A DNA stretch of 64,000 bases from G965216695 sp965216695 (GCA_965216695.1 OZ244212.1:2356001-2420000), one strand, 5' to 3'. Shown: positions 1 to 9,210, numbered from the stretch's first letter. The notes: generated by a model not told the origin, from the letters alone. Numbers and translations are program-made.

Positions 1-521
1 TACTGTTTGCGAACCACCCGGGCAGTTCCACGCCCCCGGTTGAAACGGACACTCGTGTCCACCATGCCGGTATCGCCATAACTTGACAGTCGGTTGAATA
101 GAACTTCCGAATGCGGCGCGATCTCGAGCACGGAACCGTCCGCAAACTCTACCGTGACGAACCCCGCGCCGGTGCGTACCAGCGCACCTATCCGGATCTC
201 GTCTCCGGGGCGAAGCGCCGTTGGCAACGAATGTTCCATCGCGGCTTCCGCACCAACAAACAACACTTTGGCAACCGCCGGTTCTTCCTTCAACCAGGCC
301 ACGGGAATCCGCAGCCTTGCCCCCGACGGTATGTCTGCTTCAGTCGCGAACCCGTTGTAGGTGAGCAGGCGCACGGCGAACTCCGGGGATCCACAATACT
401 TCTCCGCCACCGCCGCGAGTGTATCGCCAGGACGCAATGCGTAGTTCCAGTCGGCTGCGAACGCCGCCGATACGATGCTCAGCCCGAGGAGGAGTGCAAT
501 GGCTGAACGCAGAAACGTCAT
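1..521 (-). CDS. LysM-FecR domain secreted protein (3' part outside window)
   Basis: The frame is open from an ATG at 521 to the window edge, about 173 codons. It begins with a Sec-type signal peptide ending near AAFA-A. A LysM-like segment follows (ALRPGDTLAAVAEKYCGSP ... IPSGARLRIP, about residues 27-73). From about residue 100 comes a FecR-type segment, with LRPGDEIRIGALVRTG and VEFADGSVLEIAPHSEV. LysM binds peptidoglycan; FecR-like domains occur in envelope signalling and surface proteins. The ATG overlaps the stop of the upstream response regulator (ATGA, 518-521), so the two are translationally coupled. In related arrangements I would expect repeat or CHASE2-type sensory genes further downstream, but they are outside the window. 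The domain calls come from translating the sequence by hand. The exact function is unknown. Confidence 0.8.
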   Translation of the reverse strand, partial: MTFLRSAIALLLGLSIVSAAFAADWNYALRPGDTLAAVAEKYCGSPEFAVRLLTYNGFATEADIPSGARLRIPVAWLKEEPAVAKVLFVGAEAAMEHSLPTALRPGDEIRIGALVRTGAGFVTVEFADGSVLEIAPHSEVLFNRLSSYGDTGMVDTSVRFNRGRGTARVVRKQ

Positions 522-1189
522 ACACGTTCCAGTCGGTATCCGTGCTGGTAGATCGTTTTTATTCTGAATCCAGACTCCGGCGCAATCTGCAAACGCTTCT
601 TCACGCGACTAACGTGCATGTCCACCGTGCGCGTATTCAGACCGCTGACCTTCCAGATATCCCGCAGAATCTGTTCTCTGCCGAGCAAACGACCGAGGTT
701 GCGAAACAGGTAGATGGCCAGATCGAATTCCTTCGCGGTCAAGGTCACTTCGTCGTCACCGAACTCCACCTTGCGGCTTTCGGGAAAGAAACGGTAAGGC
801 CCGACTTCGAAGTCGAGTTCCTCGTTCGCGAGCCGACGACCGAGTGCGGTCACCCGGGCGAGAAACTCCTCGCGTGAGATCTGCTTGACCATGTAGTCGT
901 CTGCACCGGCGTTCAGCGCAGTAACGATGTCGGCCTCGGAGTCCCGCTGGGTTACGAACAGCACTGGCACGTGCCATTTTACTTCGGTGCGAATCTGCTC
1001 CAGCACTTCGAGCCCCGGCTTATCCGGCAACTCCCAGTCCAGAATCATCAGGTCGAACCGACCGTCGCCCAGATCGTCGAGCAACCCCTGGCTGGTGGCA
1101 TAGTGCGAGACCTCGTGACTCACTTCTTGGAGCCAGCCCACCAGCATCGCTGCCTGAGCCGGGTCGTCTTCGAGTAATGTGATTCGCAT
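518..1189 (-). CDS. OmpR/PhoB-family response regulator
   Basis: This 223-residue two-domain regulator has an N-terminal receiver domain with the acidic pair D8/D9, phospho-acceptor D51 (LMILDWELPD), T80 and K102, all in the expected places. The C-terminal half is a winged-helix DNA-binding domain of the OmpR type (VTLTAKEFDLAIYLFRNLGR ... TVDMHVSRVKKRL). It should be a cytoplasmic transcription factor activated by phosphorylation. No histidine kinase is visible in the window, so its partner is unknown or lies beyond base 1. Its stop overlaps the start of the LysM-FecR gene, which suggests a signalling role in the same envelope pathway. An upstream hairpin at 1208-1231 separates it from the preceding lipoprotein gene. 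Confidence 0.93.
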   Translation of the reverse strand: MRITLLEDDPAQAAMLVGWLQEVSHEVSHYATSQGLLDDLGDGRFDLMILDWELPDKPGLEVLEQIRTEVKWHVPVLFVTQRDSEADIVTALNAGADDYMVKQISREEFLARVTALGRRLANEELDFEVGPYRFFPESRKVEFGDDEVTLTAKEFDLAIYLFRNLGRLLGREQILRDIWKVSGLNTRTVDMHVSRVKKRLQIAPESGFRIKTIYQHGYRLERV

Positions 1190-1207
1190 GATTGTTCAAC
1201 CCTTCCA

Positions 1208-1231
1208 GCGATCGGGCCGCGGCCCGATCGC
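1208..1231. terminator. 24-bp perfect palindrome between lipoprotein and regulator genes
   Basis: Bases 1208-1231 read identically on both strands (core gggccgcggccc, flanked by gcgatc and gatcgc). The palindrome lies 15 bp past the lipoprotein stop and 19 bp before the regulator ATG. A GC-rich hairpin here could end transcription of the lipoprotein gene, but there is no T-run after it. It could also be a protein-binding site in front of the regulator. Confidence 0.45.
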
Positions 1232-1245
1232 CCACCGGGCTCGGA

Positions 1246-2397
1246 CTAGATGTCCAAGCCCAGTTCGTCCAGCACGGCGACCGGCACGTAGTTGGCTCCT
1301 TGAGGTATGCCGAGGGTCGCAGCGTAGCTGTTAACCGCGCGAATCGTTCCTGGTCCGAGCATTCCGTCCACTGTGACACTATACCCCTTGTCCTGCAACG
1401 CAGACTGCAACGCCATAACGTTGTCGCGTGTCGCGTTGATATCACACAGCACTTCCTGCCACTCGAGGTCTGCATCGGCGACCTTCTCCGATCGCGTTAC
1501 AGTACGGTACTCCGCCGGAATCTCGATTCGGCGTTCCCGCGCCGGTTCAACCAGCCGTGTGACCGTAACGTCTTCATACACCGCCGGGATTTCCACCTCC
1601 CGAGTGGTTGCCGGCTGCACGACAACCCGACGTTCCACCGTGCGGTATTCCGCAGGGATCTCCACCTCTTCCGTACGCGCCGGCGTATCAACCACCTCGC
1701 GCGATACCGTTTTGTACGTCGCCGGTACTTCCACCAGGCACATGAGTTCCCCCGTAGCATTGACTGTCTGGGACAGAACCGAGTCACCGAAGGATCCCGG
1801 ATCACCTTTTTTCCAGACCGTGTAGGCAGGTTTGTCGAGCACCTGTTCCGTAACCGTCCGGTAGGTGGCGGGCACTTCCACGACCTTGGTGGACGCGGTC
1901 TTCACCAACACCTGCTCGGTAACCGTGTCATAGACCGCGGGGACAATCTCGAGCCGCGTGGACGCTTCCTTTACAAGCACCCGCTCAGTAACGTCCTCGT
2001 AGCGTGCGGGATCGATTTCGATCCGCTCAGCTGCCTCGCGCACCAGTACTTCTTCTTCCCAGGTACGGTACTGTTCCGGAAGCAGCACGCGCGCGTAGCA
2101 CTCCCCGGGCTTCGCGTTGGGCGGGAACAGCTCGCCGCCACCGTAGGACACGGTGGCCACCGTGTCCGATGCACCCGCAGACTCGGAGAGCCGGCCTTCC
2201 AATTCCGCGATCCGAGCTTCGCGCTCGTTGAGTTGGTCCTCCAGCGAACGCAGCCTCTGATCGGTCGCAGCGTCCGTGGCCGCGTCGCCGCCGCGGGAAT
2301 AATCACCGCTGCTGGTCGTTACGGCCGCGTCGTTGGTCGCACAGCCCGTTGTTACCAGGCCACCCAACACCGCGGCCATCAGGAGTCGTCTAAGCAT
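1246..2397 (-). CDS. Repeat-rich lipoprotein with C-terminal peptidoglycan-binding domain
   Basis: I chose the ATG at 2397 because AAGG lies 9 bases upstream; the frame extends to 2436 with another ATG at 2406. The N-terminus is a lipoprotein signal (MLRRLLMAAVLGGL then LVTTGC). A short coiled segment (LEDQLNEREARIAELEGRL) follows. The middle holds eight copies of a roughly 23-residue motif built around PAxYxxVTExVLVKxA, interrupted once by an insert with a Cys (GELMCLVEVP). The C-terminus is a PG_binding_1-type domain (LQSALQDKGYSVTVDGMLGP). The likely location is the inner or outer membrane facing peptidoglycan. The repeat has the look of a beta-solenoid or tether, and its function is not known to me. 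Confidence 0.8.
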   Translation of the reverse strand: MLRRLLMAAVLGGLVTTGCATNDAAVTTSSGDYSRGGDAATDAATDQRLRSLEDQLNEREARIAELEGRLSESAGASDTVATVSYGGGELFPPNAKPGECYARVLLPEQYRTWEEEVLVREAAERIEIDPARYEDVTERVLVKEASTRLEIVPAVYDTVTEQVLVKTASTKVVEVPATYRTVTEQVLDKPAYTVWKKGDPGSFGDSVLSQTVNATGELMCLVEVPATYKTVSREVVDTPARTEEVEIPAEYRTVERRVVVQPATTREVEIPAVYEDVTVTRLVEPARERRIEIPAEYRTVTRSEKVADADLEWQEVLCDINATRDNVMALQSALQDKGYSVTVDGMLGPGTIRAVNSYAATLGIPQGANYVPVAVLDELGLDI

Positions 2398-2451
2398 CCC
2401 ATTCATCCTTACAGTTACTAAAGTTATAAACGTCATGTTTTTACTGTTCGC

Positions 2452-3612
2452 TCATTGACGGAACCGCGCAAACCATTGCTCCACCTGGCGGCCGGCCGCA
2501 TCACGCCCGCCAAGGCCGAAGGCCAGCGCAAACGCGACCGCCAACGCCCCGAGCGTCAACCCGAACGCCAGGTTGACGATTTCGTCCGCGAGACCCATCG
2601 CTCGTAGCCCCATCGCCAACACGAGACCGAGGATGGCAAAGCGCGCGATCGGCGCGAGATTGCTGCCTGCATTGTTCAGTCCGTTGTACGCCATGTTGGC
2701 GAGCCAGTTGCCAACCGCGAGAATCACGAGGCCCACCAGAATGCTTCCCGCGAACGTGAGCACCTGATTAAGCGCAACGCTCAGCACCGTGAACTCCATG
2801 CGCTCGCTCGCGGTGACCGCCGCCGACAGCAGAATGAAGAAAAACACCAGCGCCCCGATGAAGCTGGAAAACGAGGTGCGCTCGAACACACCCGCCGCAC
2901 CGAAACGGGAGGGAAGCGTATCGGCACCAACACTCGTCAGCGTCTGTGTGGTCAGGCTGCTCAGTATCCGTCCTCCAACGAACGCCACGAGCAGAATCAC
3001 GGCCGCAGCAAGAATACGCGGGATGGCCGCCAGAATGGCCTGCAGCATCTCCGTGGCCGGTTCGGAAATCACCGAGATATTCAACTTCTCGAACGCTGCA
3101 AGCAAAGCCGGAACGAAGATCAGCAGGAATACGACAATATGCAGAATTTTGGATAGGTCGATGCCCGTGACACCGGCGCGCGCCATCAGGCGCTCCGCAC
3201 CGTCCCCGGCAATCTCCACCAACGACCCGACAATTCTCGCCAACATATAGCCCACAAGGCCGATGAATCCCGCAGCGATGATGTTCGGTATGGAGCTGAG
3301 CAACGATTCGTACATCGATTTGATCGGATCGAGCACCTCGTCATAACCGAGGCTGTTCAATACGAACACCAGTACGAAGAACAGCACCAGGTAGTAGATG
3401 AATCGACTGACGATCCGCTCGATGTTGACGCTGCTGTCGGCGCCCATCCGGGCCGTAAGCCCGCTCTTTTCTATCAGTGCATAGCTGCCTTTCTGGCAGG
3501 CTTTGGCAACCAGCCACCCCACCAGCAGAATGACGATGGCACCAACGAAATCGGGCATGAAGTTGCCCAGACCGTCCATCACCGGCGAGAGAAACTCGTT
3601 CAGAATGTCCAT
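2452..3612 (-). CDS. CmpX/MscS-like membrane protein with conserved TM-helix repeats
   Basis: The ATG at 3612 has GGGGAG four bases upstream, so I prefer it over the TTG four codons earlier. The 386-residue product is almost entirely hydrophobic helices. The first (FVGAIVILLVGWLVAKACQKG) matches the conserved TM-helix family found in mechanosensitive-channel relatives such as CmpX of Pseudomonas. A second copy of the same pattern appears mid-protein (IPRILAAAVILLVAFVGGRI), and a third near ILVGLVILAVGNWLANM. It lacks an obvious MscS beta domain, so it is probably a small-conductance channel relative or membrane-stress protein rather than a full MscS. It sits alone, divergent from the HerA-like ATPase. 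Confidence 0.78.
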   Translation of the reverse strand: MDILNEFLSPVMDGLGNFMPDFVGAIVILLVGWLVAKACQKGSYALIEKSGLTARMGADSSVNIERIVSRFIYYLVLFFVLVFVLNSLGYDEVLDPIKSMYESLLSSIPNIIAAGFIGLVGYMLARIVGSLVEIAGDGAERLMARAGVTGIDLSKILHIVVFLLIFVPALLAAFEKLNISVISEPATEMLQAILAAIPRILAAAVILLVAFVGGRILSSLTTQTLTSVGADTLPSRFGAAGVFERTSFSSFIGALVFFFILLSAAVTASERMEFTVLSVALNQVLTFAGSILVGLVILAVGNWLANMAYNGLNNAGSNLAPIARFAILGLVLAMGLRAMGLADEIVNLAFGLTLGALAVAFALAFGLGGRDAAGRQVEQWFARFRQ

Positions 3613-3933
3613 GTGGCTCCCCAAGGTTTTCGTTTGATTGTTGCGCTCGAAATGCGTGTGTTCAGACGACCTGGCCGCCCACCGCAGTTACGTTTACCGC
3701 CCATCCAATGGTGCACGGCAAGTTCTGCCGTGCATATTCGCAATTCCCGACACGTATCTGGCAACCGCGAAACTGCACCCCAAGTATGGCAGCACTGCAT
3801 CAGCATTCGAATCCACCACGCAGCCTATGCCACTTGAAAATACCCTGTCACGCTGCCGCCAAGGGATTTACACCGCTGTTACAGCTATCGGACTGGTAAA
3901 CTACGCCGAATCGACCAGCGCAAGTGGTTTCCA
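3613..3933. other. Divergent intergenic region with a hairpin
   Basis: These 321 bases separate the CmpX-like gene (-) and the HerA-like gene (+). I see no convincing coding frame. The region holds a perfect 9-bp inverted repeat, tgcacggca at 3712-3720 and tgccgtgca at 3726-3734, with a 5-base loop. It must contain promoters for both genes, but no clear -35/-10 pair stands out. Confidence 0.5.
3712..3734. promoter_or_regulatory. 9-bp inverted repeat in divergent promoter region
   Basis: Perfect arms tgcacggca/tgccgtgca surround the loop agttc. The site lies about 100 bp upstream of the CmpX-like start and 200 bp upstream of the HerA-like start. It may be an operator or an RNA hairpin. Nothing in the sequence decides between these. 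Confidence 0.35.
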
Positions 3934-5367
3934 GTGGACATACTGATCGGCGGAAGTGACGGCGGGCAGATTCACCAACGCACTTCCATGAGCAACCGCC
4001 ATGGTCTGATTGCCGGTGCGACCGGCACAGGCAAAACGGTGAGCCTGCAGATTCTGGCCGAAGGCTTCTCGCGTCACGGCGTCCCCGTTTTCGCCGCGGA
4101 CATCAAGGGCGATCTTTCCGGCGTCGCGGTACCCGGCAACCCTCACCCCGAAGTTACCCGCCGTATTGAATCCATCGGTGTCGAAGGCTTCGCGCACCGG
4201 GGTTTTCCGACAGTGTTCTGGGACATATTCGGTCAAACCGGGCACCCCGTACGGACCACCATCTCCGAACTCGGCCCGTTGATTCTGAGCAACCTGCTGG
4301 ACCTGAACGACACGCAAACCGGAATTCTCTACGCCTGTTTTGCGATAGCCGACGACGAAGGGCTGCTGCTGCTCGATCTGAAAGATCTGCGCTCGCTGCT
4401 TGCCTGGATGGGTGACAACGCGGGGGACCTGAAGAGCCGCTACGGCAACATCTCGCGCGCGTCCATCGGCGCCATTCAACGGCGCCTGCTGGTTCTGGAA
4501 GAGCAGCATGCAGACCTGTTCTTTGGCGAACCCGCTCTCGCGATCGCTGACCTGATGCAAGTGGACTATTCGGGTCTGGGTGTGGTCAACCTGTTGGATG
4601 CCACGCGGCTGACCCAGGAATCACCGCGGCTGTACGCAACGTTCTTGATGTGGCTGCTGTCGGAACTGTTCGAAGAGCTGCCCGAGGCCGGCGATCTGGA
4701 CAAACCCAAGCTGGTGCTCTTTTTCGACGAAGCGCACATTCTGTTTTCGAATGCACCCAAAGCACTTCTAGAAAAAATGACCCAGGCGGTACGCCTCGTT
4801 CGATCCAAAGGTGTGGGCGTTTACTTTATTACGCAGGCGCCCATGGACATTCCCGAAGACGTACTGGGGCAGCTGGGGATGAAGATCCAGCACGCGTTGC
4901 GTGCGTACACACCCAAGGACCGCAAGGTTATCCGCGCAGCGGCCGAAAGTTTTCGTGACAACCCCGCCTTCGATATCGAATCGGCATTGACGGAACTGGC
5001 TACCGGCGAAGCACTCGTATCGGTACTCGACGATTCCGGCGCGCCCAGTGTCGTGCAACGTACGCTGATCCGCCCACCCGAATCACAGATCGGTCCCGCT
5101 GGTGAGGCGGTGAGACAGGAGCGCGTTGCACGCTCACCGATGGCTTCCCGCTATTCGGAAACGATCGATCGTGACTCCGCTTACGAGATGCTCGCCCGCA
5201 AAGCCGACGCGGCCGCCAAATCCGAGCCACAGAAAACCCGCGAGAAGCGTCGCGGACGACAACGCCAGGGCGTCGGTGAGGCGCTGTTGAAGAGTGCCGC
5301 CCGATCCGTTGGCCGCTCTCTGGGATCCCGGCTCATCCGGGGATTATTCGGATCGCTGCTGCGTTAA
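3934..5367 (+). CDS. HerA-type ATPase of the DUF853/YjgR family
   Basis: The product is 477 residues. It opens with the family's typical short N-terminus (LIGGSDGGQIHQRTSMSNRH) and then the Walker A GATGTGKT (residues 28-35). The hallmark VPVFAADIKGDLSG follows, and Walker B is LVLFFDEAHILF. The tail is basic and Arg/Lys-rich. It belongs to the HerA/FtsK-like hexameric ATPase group; YjgR homologues are conserved, but their physiological role is not established. The start is a GTG at 3934 with no clear Shine-Dalgarno. I keep it because the first residues align with what the family normally has before the P-loop. The following DUF3465 gene begins about 30 bp after its stop. Confidence 0.9.
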   Translation: MDILIGGSDGGQIHQRTSMSNRHGLIAGATGTGKTVSLQILAEGFSRHGVPVFAADIKGDLSGVAVPGNPHPEVTRRIESIGVEGFAHRGFPTVFWDIFGQTGHPVRTTISELGPLILSNLLDLNDTQTGILYACFAIADDEGLLLLDLKDLRSLLAWMGDNAGDLKSRYGNISRASIGAIQRRLLVLEEQHADLFFGEPALAIADLMQVDYSGLGVVNLLDATRLTQESPRLYATFLMWLLSELFEELPEAGDLDKPKLVLFFDEAHILFSNAPKALLEKMTQAVRLVRSKGVGVYFITQAPMDIPEDVLGQLGMKIQHALRAYTPKDRKVIRAAAESFRDNPAFDIESALTELATGEALVSVLDDSGAPSVVQRTLIRPPESQIGPAGEAVRQERVARSPMASRYSETIDRDSAYEMLARKADAAAKSEPQKTREKRRGRQRQGVGEALLKSAARSVGRSLGSRLIRGLFGSLLR

Positions 5368-5398
5368 CCTCCAAGTCGCGCAGCTGAACGGACAACCG

Positions 5399-5836
5399 TT
5401 GATCCACCAACTCAACCGTCTACTCAACCGTATACCCCGCAACGCGCGGATCATTCTCCTGATCGTGCTGCTCGCGGTTGCGGTTTGGCAAACGGCCGAT
5501 CCCACACGGTCGCAGGTGGCGGATGCATTCACCCAACGACAAAGCGACGTTATGGTAGAGGACGAGTGCGCCGTTGAGGCGGTGTTGCCGGACGACACCC
5601 GCGGCTCGCGTCATCAAAGGATGCTGGTACGGTGTCAACCGGATGTTACCGTTCTGATCGCACACAACATCGATCTGGCACCGAGGATAGCGGACCTGAA
5701 ACGCGGCTCATCCATCGCGTTCCGGGGCGAATACGAGTGGAACGCCAAGGGGGGCGTTGTGCACTGGACCCACCACGACCCGAGAGGACGGCGTCCCGGT
5801 GGCTGGCTACGTTACCGCGGCGAAACCTACCGCTGA
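5399..5836 (+). CDS. DUF3465-family protein with N-terminal membrane/signal segment
   Basis: The C-terminal part carries the DUF3465 signature: GVVHWTHHDP, then GGWLRYRGETYR. A single hydrophobic stretch near the N-terminus (ARIILLIVLLAVAVWQ) acts as an anchor or uncleaved signal, placing the domain in the periplasm. The frame is open from 5294, inside the preceding gene, but the sequence before about 5390 is the other gene read out of frame. The TTG at 5399, preceded by a weak GGA, is the most sensible start. About 145 residues. The biochemical function is unknown. It is probably co-transcribed with the HerA-like gene. Confidence 0.7.
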   Translation: MIHQLNRLLNRIPRNARIILLIVLLAVAVWQTADPTRSQVADAFTQRQSDVMVEDECAVEAVLPDDTRGSRHQRMLVRCQPDVTVLIAHNIDLAPRIADLKRGSSIAFRGEYEWNAKGGVVHWTHHDPRGRRPGGWLRYRGETYR

Positions 5837-5862
5837 CGAGTGCGGCAATCGGAGGGTTCCAA

Positions 5863-8277
5863 TCAGGACGACGCTCCCGAACCAGCCGGGGATTCACCTT
5901 CTCCGCCCGGGTCCGTCACCGGGTTCTGATCAGAGGCTGGACGTTCGGCGAGCGCGCGTTCGCACGCGTTACCCGCATTTCTCGCCTTGCTGACCAGACC
6001 ATCCGCCAGAATCGATAACCCGCCGGTGGACATTGCTGCACCGATGGCCGCACCGCTCTTCAACAATCCAGCCGCGTCGGCCGCGGGACTCGGCTGAGCC
6101 AGCGTTCCACCCAGCTTCATGAACTTGACGACGCTGCCTACGTTGACGCCGATGCCGCCTTTCGCCGACGGGGTAATACCGATGTCGAGGGTCTCATCGT
6201 TCAGGTCGATCTTACCGTTGCCTGTAATTTCCATCTTGCTGGTCTCTACGACAATGCCGTTGTCGGAACGCAGGACCCCATCTTCGGCGTCCAATTGCAC
6301 GAGCGCGCATGCGAGCTGCGTCGAAGGGTCCGATTTGGTGAACGGATTCAGCTTGTTCAGCGTTTCCATAACCAGGTCGGAACCGATCAGTTCGAAGGTG
6401 TCGTTGTTGATCGTAGCGTCCTGAACCGCGAGCAGGATGGAGCCGTTGAGCGATGACGCGATGTCGTGGGCCGACACACCGGAGCCGTCCAGGCGAATGT
6501 CTACGGTTGTAACCCCGCCCTCGAGCTCCTCTGCGCTGATCAATCCGAACGCGTCGAGTTGCACGCCCGACAGCGACAGTTCGCTATGCACATCGGCACC
6601 GGCATCCGCGTTCTGGATCCGTACCAGGCCGCCGAAGCCCCCACCACCGAAGCTCGCGCCGAAAGGATCGACGCTGAAAACGCCGTCCGATGCCTTCAAT
6701 ACCGCATCGAATTCGGAGAACTCGGCGTCGAAGATCTGAAGTTCGTCCGCATCCAACACGAGGTCGATCCGCGCGCGCTCCAGCCAGGTCCAGTCGATCG
6801 GCGCGTCAGAGAATACGAGCGTCGCCGCCTCGTTCTCAGTTCCATCTTCTGTGGCACCGTCGATCGATTCTTCGTCAGCCGCTGCATCATCGGGCGGGCC
6901 ATCCTCTCCATCGACGATGGTCCCGGCTTCACCCTCCGTAGCAACCGGCTTTGGTACCGACAGTCGGGACGACTCCAACCGCCCCGACAATGTGAACACC
7001 TCGGAACTCGTTTCCAGATCCACATGTCCCCGCAGATCCGCATCCGCGTACGCGAGCGCTATATCCTTTGCGGCGAACTTGGATCCGCCGACATCTACCT
7101 TCGCTGTGAACCGTAAAGGCGTGAGCTGGCCCACGTACGCAGACGTTCGTTCCGCCAGAAAATCGAGATCCTCTGCGGCAACGGACACCGCAACAGCGGT
7201 ACCGTCCGCACCGTTGAGGTTGAATCGACCTTGACCCTGAACAACCGCCCCAGCTACCGACACTTCGAACTCTCCGTCGGCGTCTGCACCGGCGGTAACA
7301 AGGCCGAGTGGTACGAGATCAACCCGACCTTCGACCGGAACCGGCTCGGAAGACGAAGCATCTTCGTAAAGGGCAGACATCGAGCGCAAATGCACGCGGC
7401 GCGTGTCAAACCCGACATCAAGCGCGAGGTCTCGCACCTGCTGCGTGCCCAGCACCAGTTCGCCGACGTTCAGCAGAAGATCCAGGCCGTTCAGTTGCCC
7501 AAGCCAGGACCAATCAAGAGGAGCCTCAGCCGTCGCCGTGGCGGTTTCCCCCGCCACATCCGTTTCGGTTTCGGTTTCGGTCTGAGCGTCCGCGTCGGTT
7601 TGCGTAACCGCGGACTCCTCGGACGAGATAAGCGCGGAGAGATCGATACGCTTCGCATCGATGGACAGTCGCTTGCGCCCCTGCGTGCGTTCGAACTTCA
7701 ATCGGCCTTCAACCACCGCGTGAATGTCCGGATTGTCGACTTCCAGATCCGCAACGATCACCCCATCGTCGTCCCGCACCAGGCTCAGATCCAGCCCCGT
7801 CGTGTAGTAGCCGGACTCCGTCGCCTGCTTCACCTCGAAGTCGTCGACGGACACGTTCAGAAATCCCAGCACCAAGGCCAGATCCAATGCCGTATCCGGT
7901 TCCGTTGGTGCATCGGGTTGCTCCGGCGGCGCCATCGGAACAATCACAACCCCCCGGTCTGCATCCAGGGACCAGAAGGGAATCTTTCCACGAATGGCCG
8001 CCAGCACATGCACGGACACATCACCGTGATCCAGCTCGAGCAATGGTTGGGATGCGCCTGCCTCAGATACCGCCAGGTTGTTTACAATCAGTCGAAAAGG
8101 TGAGAAGCGTGTCGACACGTCCGCGACGCTGATCCGATATCCGGTGGCATTTTCAATCAACGGATTCACAGCGGAAAGAAAACTGCCCGGCGCGAACCGT
8201 ACCCAGACGAGGAGTACCACCACCAATCCAACGAGCGCGCCCGCCGCCACCAAAAACCAACGCAACAATCGCTTCAT
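5863..8277 (-). CDS. AsmA-like envelope protein
   Basis: This 804-residue protein has one N-terminal membrane helix (LLRWFLVAAGALVGLVVVLLVW), followed by a large periplasmic part with the AsmA/DUF748 look. The typical opening is NPLIENATGYRISVADVSTR, and the C-terminal AsmA region contains GGVTTVDIRLDGSGVSAHDI and a later SLNGSILL. Two acidic low-complexity linkers occur, one Thr/Glu/Asp-rich near residue 240 and one near residue 480. AsmA-like proteins form long beta-grooved bridges and are linked to phospholipid transport to the outer membrane and to its integrity. The ATG at 8277 starts directly before the hydrophobic helix; the 20-codon extension begins with GTG and is unlikely. The gene is convergent with the DUF3465 gene. 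Confidence 0.85.
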   Translation of the reverse strand: MKRLLRWFLVAAGALVGLVVVLLVWVRFAPGSFLSAVNPLIENATGYRISVADVSTRFSPFRLIVNNLAVSEAGASQPLLELDHGDVSVHVLAAIRGKIPFWSLDADRGVVIVPMAPPEQPDAPTEPDTALDLALVLGFLNVSVDDFEVKQATESGYYTTGLDLSLVRDDDGVIVADLEVDNPDIHAVVEGRLKFERTQGRKRLSIDAKRIDLSALISSEESAVTQTDADAQTETETETDVAGETATATAEAPLDWSWLGQLNGLDLLLNVGELVLGTQQVRDLALDVGFDTRRVHLRSMSALYEDASSSEPVPVEGRVDLVPLGLVTAGADADGEFEVSVAGAVVQGQGRFNLNGADGTAVAVSVAAEDLDFLAERTSAYVGQLTPLRFTAKVDVGGSKFAAKDIALAYADADLRGHVDLETSSEVFTLSGRLESSRLSVPKPVATEGEAGTIVDGEDGPPDDAAADEESIDGATEDGTENEAATLVFSDAPIDWTWLERARIDLVLDADELQIFDAEFSEFDAVLKASDGVFSVDPFGASFGGGGFGGLVRIQNADAGADVHSELSLSGVQLDAFGLISAEELEGGVTTVDIRLDGSGVSAHDIASSLNGSILLAVQDATINNDTFELIGSDLVMETLNKLNPFTKSDPSTQLACALVQLDAEDGVLRSDNGIVVETSKMEITGNGKIDLNDETLDIGITPSAKGGIGVNVGSVVKFMKLGGTLAQPSPAADAAGLLKSGAAIGAAMSTGGLSILADGLVSKARNAGNACERALAERPASDQNPVTDPGGEGESPAGSGASS

Positions 8278-8474
8278 TTTGTACTTGTACGCCTCATCCG
8301 GCAGCCGACCATAACAAGCACCCCGCGCCTCGGCCACCCGTCCGAGCCAGCTGTTAGAATCAGTTTACGAAGCGCGTGGTTCACCGCACCAGCTTAAGTA
8401 ACCACCCCAAAAGGAACTATGTGCGCCGCGATACGTCATATTTCTAGCGGAACCTTTGAATATTCTGACGGCAA

Positions 8475-9062
8475 ATGGTTCGAACAATGCGAACGCTAAC
8501 CACCACACCAATGTTGCGCACCATAATCACAGCGCTGCTGGCCATCGGGCTTTGCCAGGGAGCGTACGCAGCACGCGCAGACAAACCTTCGGGTCTGTTC
8601 GGACGCTGGACACTGAACACGGAACGCACCGCCGAAGTGCAACCCGAGACCCCAACCCATACCGGCAGGCCGAACGTCAACCTTTCGCCAAGCGTTTCGA
8701 TCATGGGCATTCCCGTACCCGGCACGGGCGGTCAAGGCGGCCAGGGTACCGTGGCTGGCACCGCGAAAGATCCTGCAATCATTCACGCACGCGATATCGA
8801 CATCTCGCCAGTGGGAAACGCCGTACAGTTGGCGTACGCGGGCCTGGAGACTGAGGTGTTGGAGATTGGACGGGGACGGGGTGACGTGCGCACCGAACTT
8901 TCGAAGCGATCCCTGACCAGCCGCTACAAAAGCACCACGAGAAAAGTCACAAAAACGCTCGAGCTGCAACGCGACGACACGCTGCTTGTTACCGTCCGCA
9001 TCAAACCGAAGCGGAGCAAAGGGCGGTTGTACCGCCAGGTATTCGACCGCGTTGTGGAGTAA
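8475..9062 (+). CDS. Secreted protein of unknown function
   Basis: The product is 195 residues with a signal peptide (LRTIITALLAIGLCQGAYA). The mature part starts with SGLFGRWTLNTERT, which resembles small lipocalin-like or stress-protein openings. A Gly-rich segment (VPGTGGQGGQGTVAGT) follows, then a beta-rich C-terminal half with a basic stretch (RKVTKTLELQRDDTLLVTVR). I do not recognise a family. Internal ATGs at 8487 and 8511 could equally be the start, and none has a good ribosome-binding site. It precedes the SPOR-domain gene by about 150 bp on the same strand. Confidence 0.6.
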   Translation: MVRTMRTLTTTPMLRTIITALLAIGLCQGAYAARADKPSGLFGRWTLNTERTAEVQPETPTHTGRPNVNLSPSVSIMGIPVPGTGGQGGQGTVAGTAKDPAIIHARDIDISPVGNAVQLAYAGLETEVLEIGRGRGDVRTELSKRSLTSRYKSTTRKVTKTLELQRDDTLLVTVRIKPKRSKGRLYRQVFDRVVE

Positions 9063-9210
9063 CGTCACGCGTACCTAACGGCGTTGACGGACTCGGAGCG
9101 CAAAGTAACGGGTGCGTAAAATGCAACGTCTGACTAGATCGTTGCGCCCCGCTGTCGGAAAATGTGTTGGAAAATGAGAGCACGTTACCGACGACTGCGC
9201 ACGAGGGTTC

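Noticed and set aside
1192..2421. Plus-strand open frame of 409 codons opposite the lipoprotein gene
   Set aside because: It is antisense to a lipoprotein with a lipobox, repeats and a recognisable C-terminal domain. Its translation shows only mirror repeats rich in Arg, His and Phe.
3638..3946. Short plus-strand frames in the 3613-3933 gap
   Set aside because: No ribosome-binding sites, no recognisable motifs, and several overlapping frames compete in the same stretch.
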